The translations under genes and the position numbers were made by a program. From the NCBI GenBank assembly GCA_016296235.1, contig JAEDJR010000029.1, forward strand, positions 1 through 14,222: a stretch of DNA of 14,222 bases. Direction: 5' to 3'. Each line of letters starts with the position of its first letter. The stretch's first letter is position 1. The notes beneath the pieces are model-generated. The model saw nothing but the letters and a program-made list of their open reading frames with translations. It was not told the DNA's origin and did not search any database. Shown piece after piece: positions 13,895 to 14,222 of this stretch. The stretch comes from Oscillospiraceae bacterium (GTDB taxonomy: Bacteria; Bacillota; Clostridia; Oscillospirales; Oscillospiraceae).

Positions 13895-14222
13895 ATCTGG
13901 ATCAGCTGACCGACGCGGTCTGGCAGCGGCTGGAGGAGTGGAAGCCCCGAGCCCTGCTCATCGGTCAACCGCCGGAGTGGGACAGCCCCTATTGCTATGT
14001 AACACAGCCGCCCTATGAGGCCGTGGTGCTGGGCGTACTGTCCCCCGGGGATCTGCTGCATATGCCGTCTGACCCCGTGTGCCGGGCGCTTCTGGACGGT
14101 CAGCCGGTCTATCTCTGGCAGCCCCAGCCCTACCGGGCCTGCAAAAACGCCAAAGCTCTGTGCCGGGAGCTGGCGGCTGCGGAACAGCATCTCAAGCAGT
14201 TGGGCGTTCACCCTATGGCCGG
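13891..14222 (+). CDS. Eut operon protein of unknown function, N-terminal part (cut by window edge)
   Basis: An open frame of 110 codons runs off the right edge. It starts MNLDQLTDAVWQRLEEWKPR, an amphipathic helix like an encapsulation peptide. Next come ALLIGQPPEW (23-32), YEAVVLGVLSPGDLLHM (45-61), VCRALLDGQPVYLW and the basic, Cys-containing YRACKNAKALCRELAAAEQHLKQLG. It lies directly after pduL with an ATGA overlap. That is the place where Listeria and Enterococcus eut operons carry a conserved uncharacterised protein (I recall this as the TIGR02536-type family, distantly PduM-like). The hydrophobic LLIG and VVLG strands suggest an alpha/beta Rossmann-like core. The function is unknown; a structural or cofactor role in the microcompartment is inference from position only. 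Confidence 0.75.
   Translation, partial: MNLDQLTDAVWQRLEEWKPRALLIGQPPEWDSPYCYVTQPPYEAVVLGVLSPGDLLHMPSDPVCRALLDGQPVYLWQPQPYRACKNAKALCRELAAAEQHLKQLGVHPMA

Noticed and set aside
5398..14222. Novel metabolic microcompartment type
   Set aside because: EutB carries all the known ethanolamine ammonia-lyase catalytic residues, and EutA, C, L, E, M, T and PduL are all standard, so this is an ethanolamine compartment, not a new class.

Overview
The window comes from the chromosome of a GC-rich (about 60%) Firmicute, most likely a gut Oscillospiraceae/Clostridium cluster IV type organism. Three things point there: a T-box riboswitch, the Listeria/Enterococcus/Clostridium-style order of ethanolamine genes, and palindromic GC-rich intergenic repeats of a kind I associate with that group. 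This placement is inference; there is no rRNA in the window.

Region 1 (1-827). The first 69 codons of rpoB lie on the minus strand with their own strong extended -10 promoter and a leader of about 160 nt. Divergently, a second sigma-A type promoter starts a long leader carrying a methionine-type T-box riboswitch with an 11-bp intrinsic terminator. Between the two promoters is an AT-rich dyad flanked by T-tracts.

Region 2 (828-3395). A tightly overlapping metN-metI-metQ operon encodes an ABC methionine importer (ATPase with NIL domain, permease, lipoprotein). The T-box should open it when tRNA-Met is uncharged.

Region 3 (3396-5397). A pair of inverted GC-rich repeats is followed by a 14-bp-stem bidirectional terminator. 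Two minus-strand genes follow: a YbgC-like hotdog thioesterase and, upstream of it, a zinc-ribbon protein of unknown function with a CFI-box-like motif and a clear promoter. A 386-nt intergenic stretch then holds a perfect 25-bp inverted repeat, nested inside a 13-bp inverted repeat, just before the next operon.

Region 4 (5398-14222, open at the right edge). A compact plus-strand ethanolamine-utilisation microcompartment operon runs eutG-eutA-eutB-eutC-eutL-eutE-eutM-eutT-pduL(eutD)-unknown. EutBC is the AdoCbl-dependent ammonia-lyase, EutA reactivates it and EutT makes its cofactor. EutE oxidises the acetaldehyde to acetyl-CoA, PduL turns that into acetyl phosphate, and EutG reduces acetaldehyde to ethanol and regenerates NAD+. 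EutL and EutM are shell proteins. Several enzymes carry short amphipathic terminal helices that look like encapsulation peptides. eutVW, eutS, eutP, eutN, eutH and eutQ are not in the window; some probably lie downstream.

I see no wholly new system. The most notable points are the Met T-box on metNIQ, the rpoB gene detached from its usual ribosomal-protein neighbours with a possible attenuator in its leader, the nested repeats at the eut boundary, the absence of a visible eut regulator, and the uncharacterised genes.
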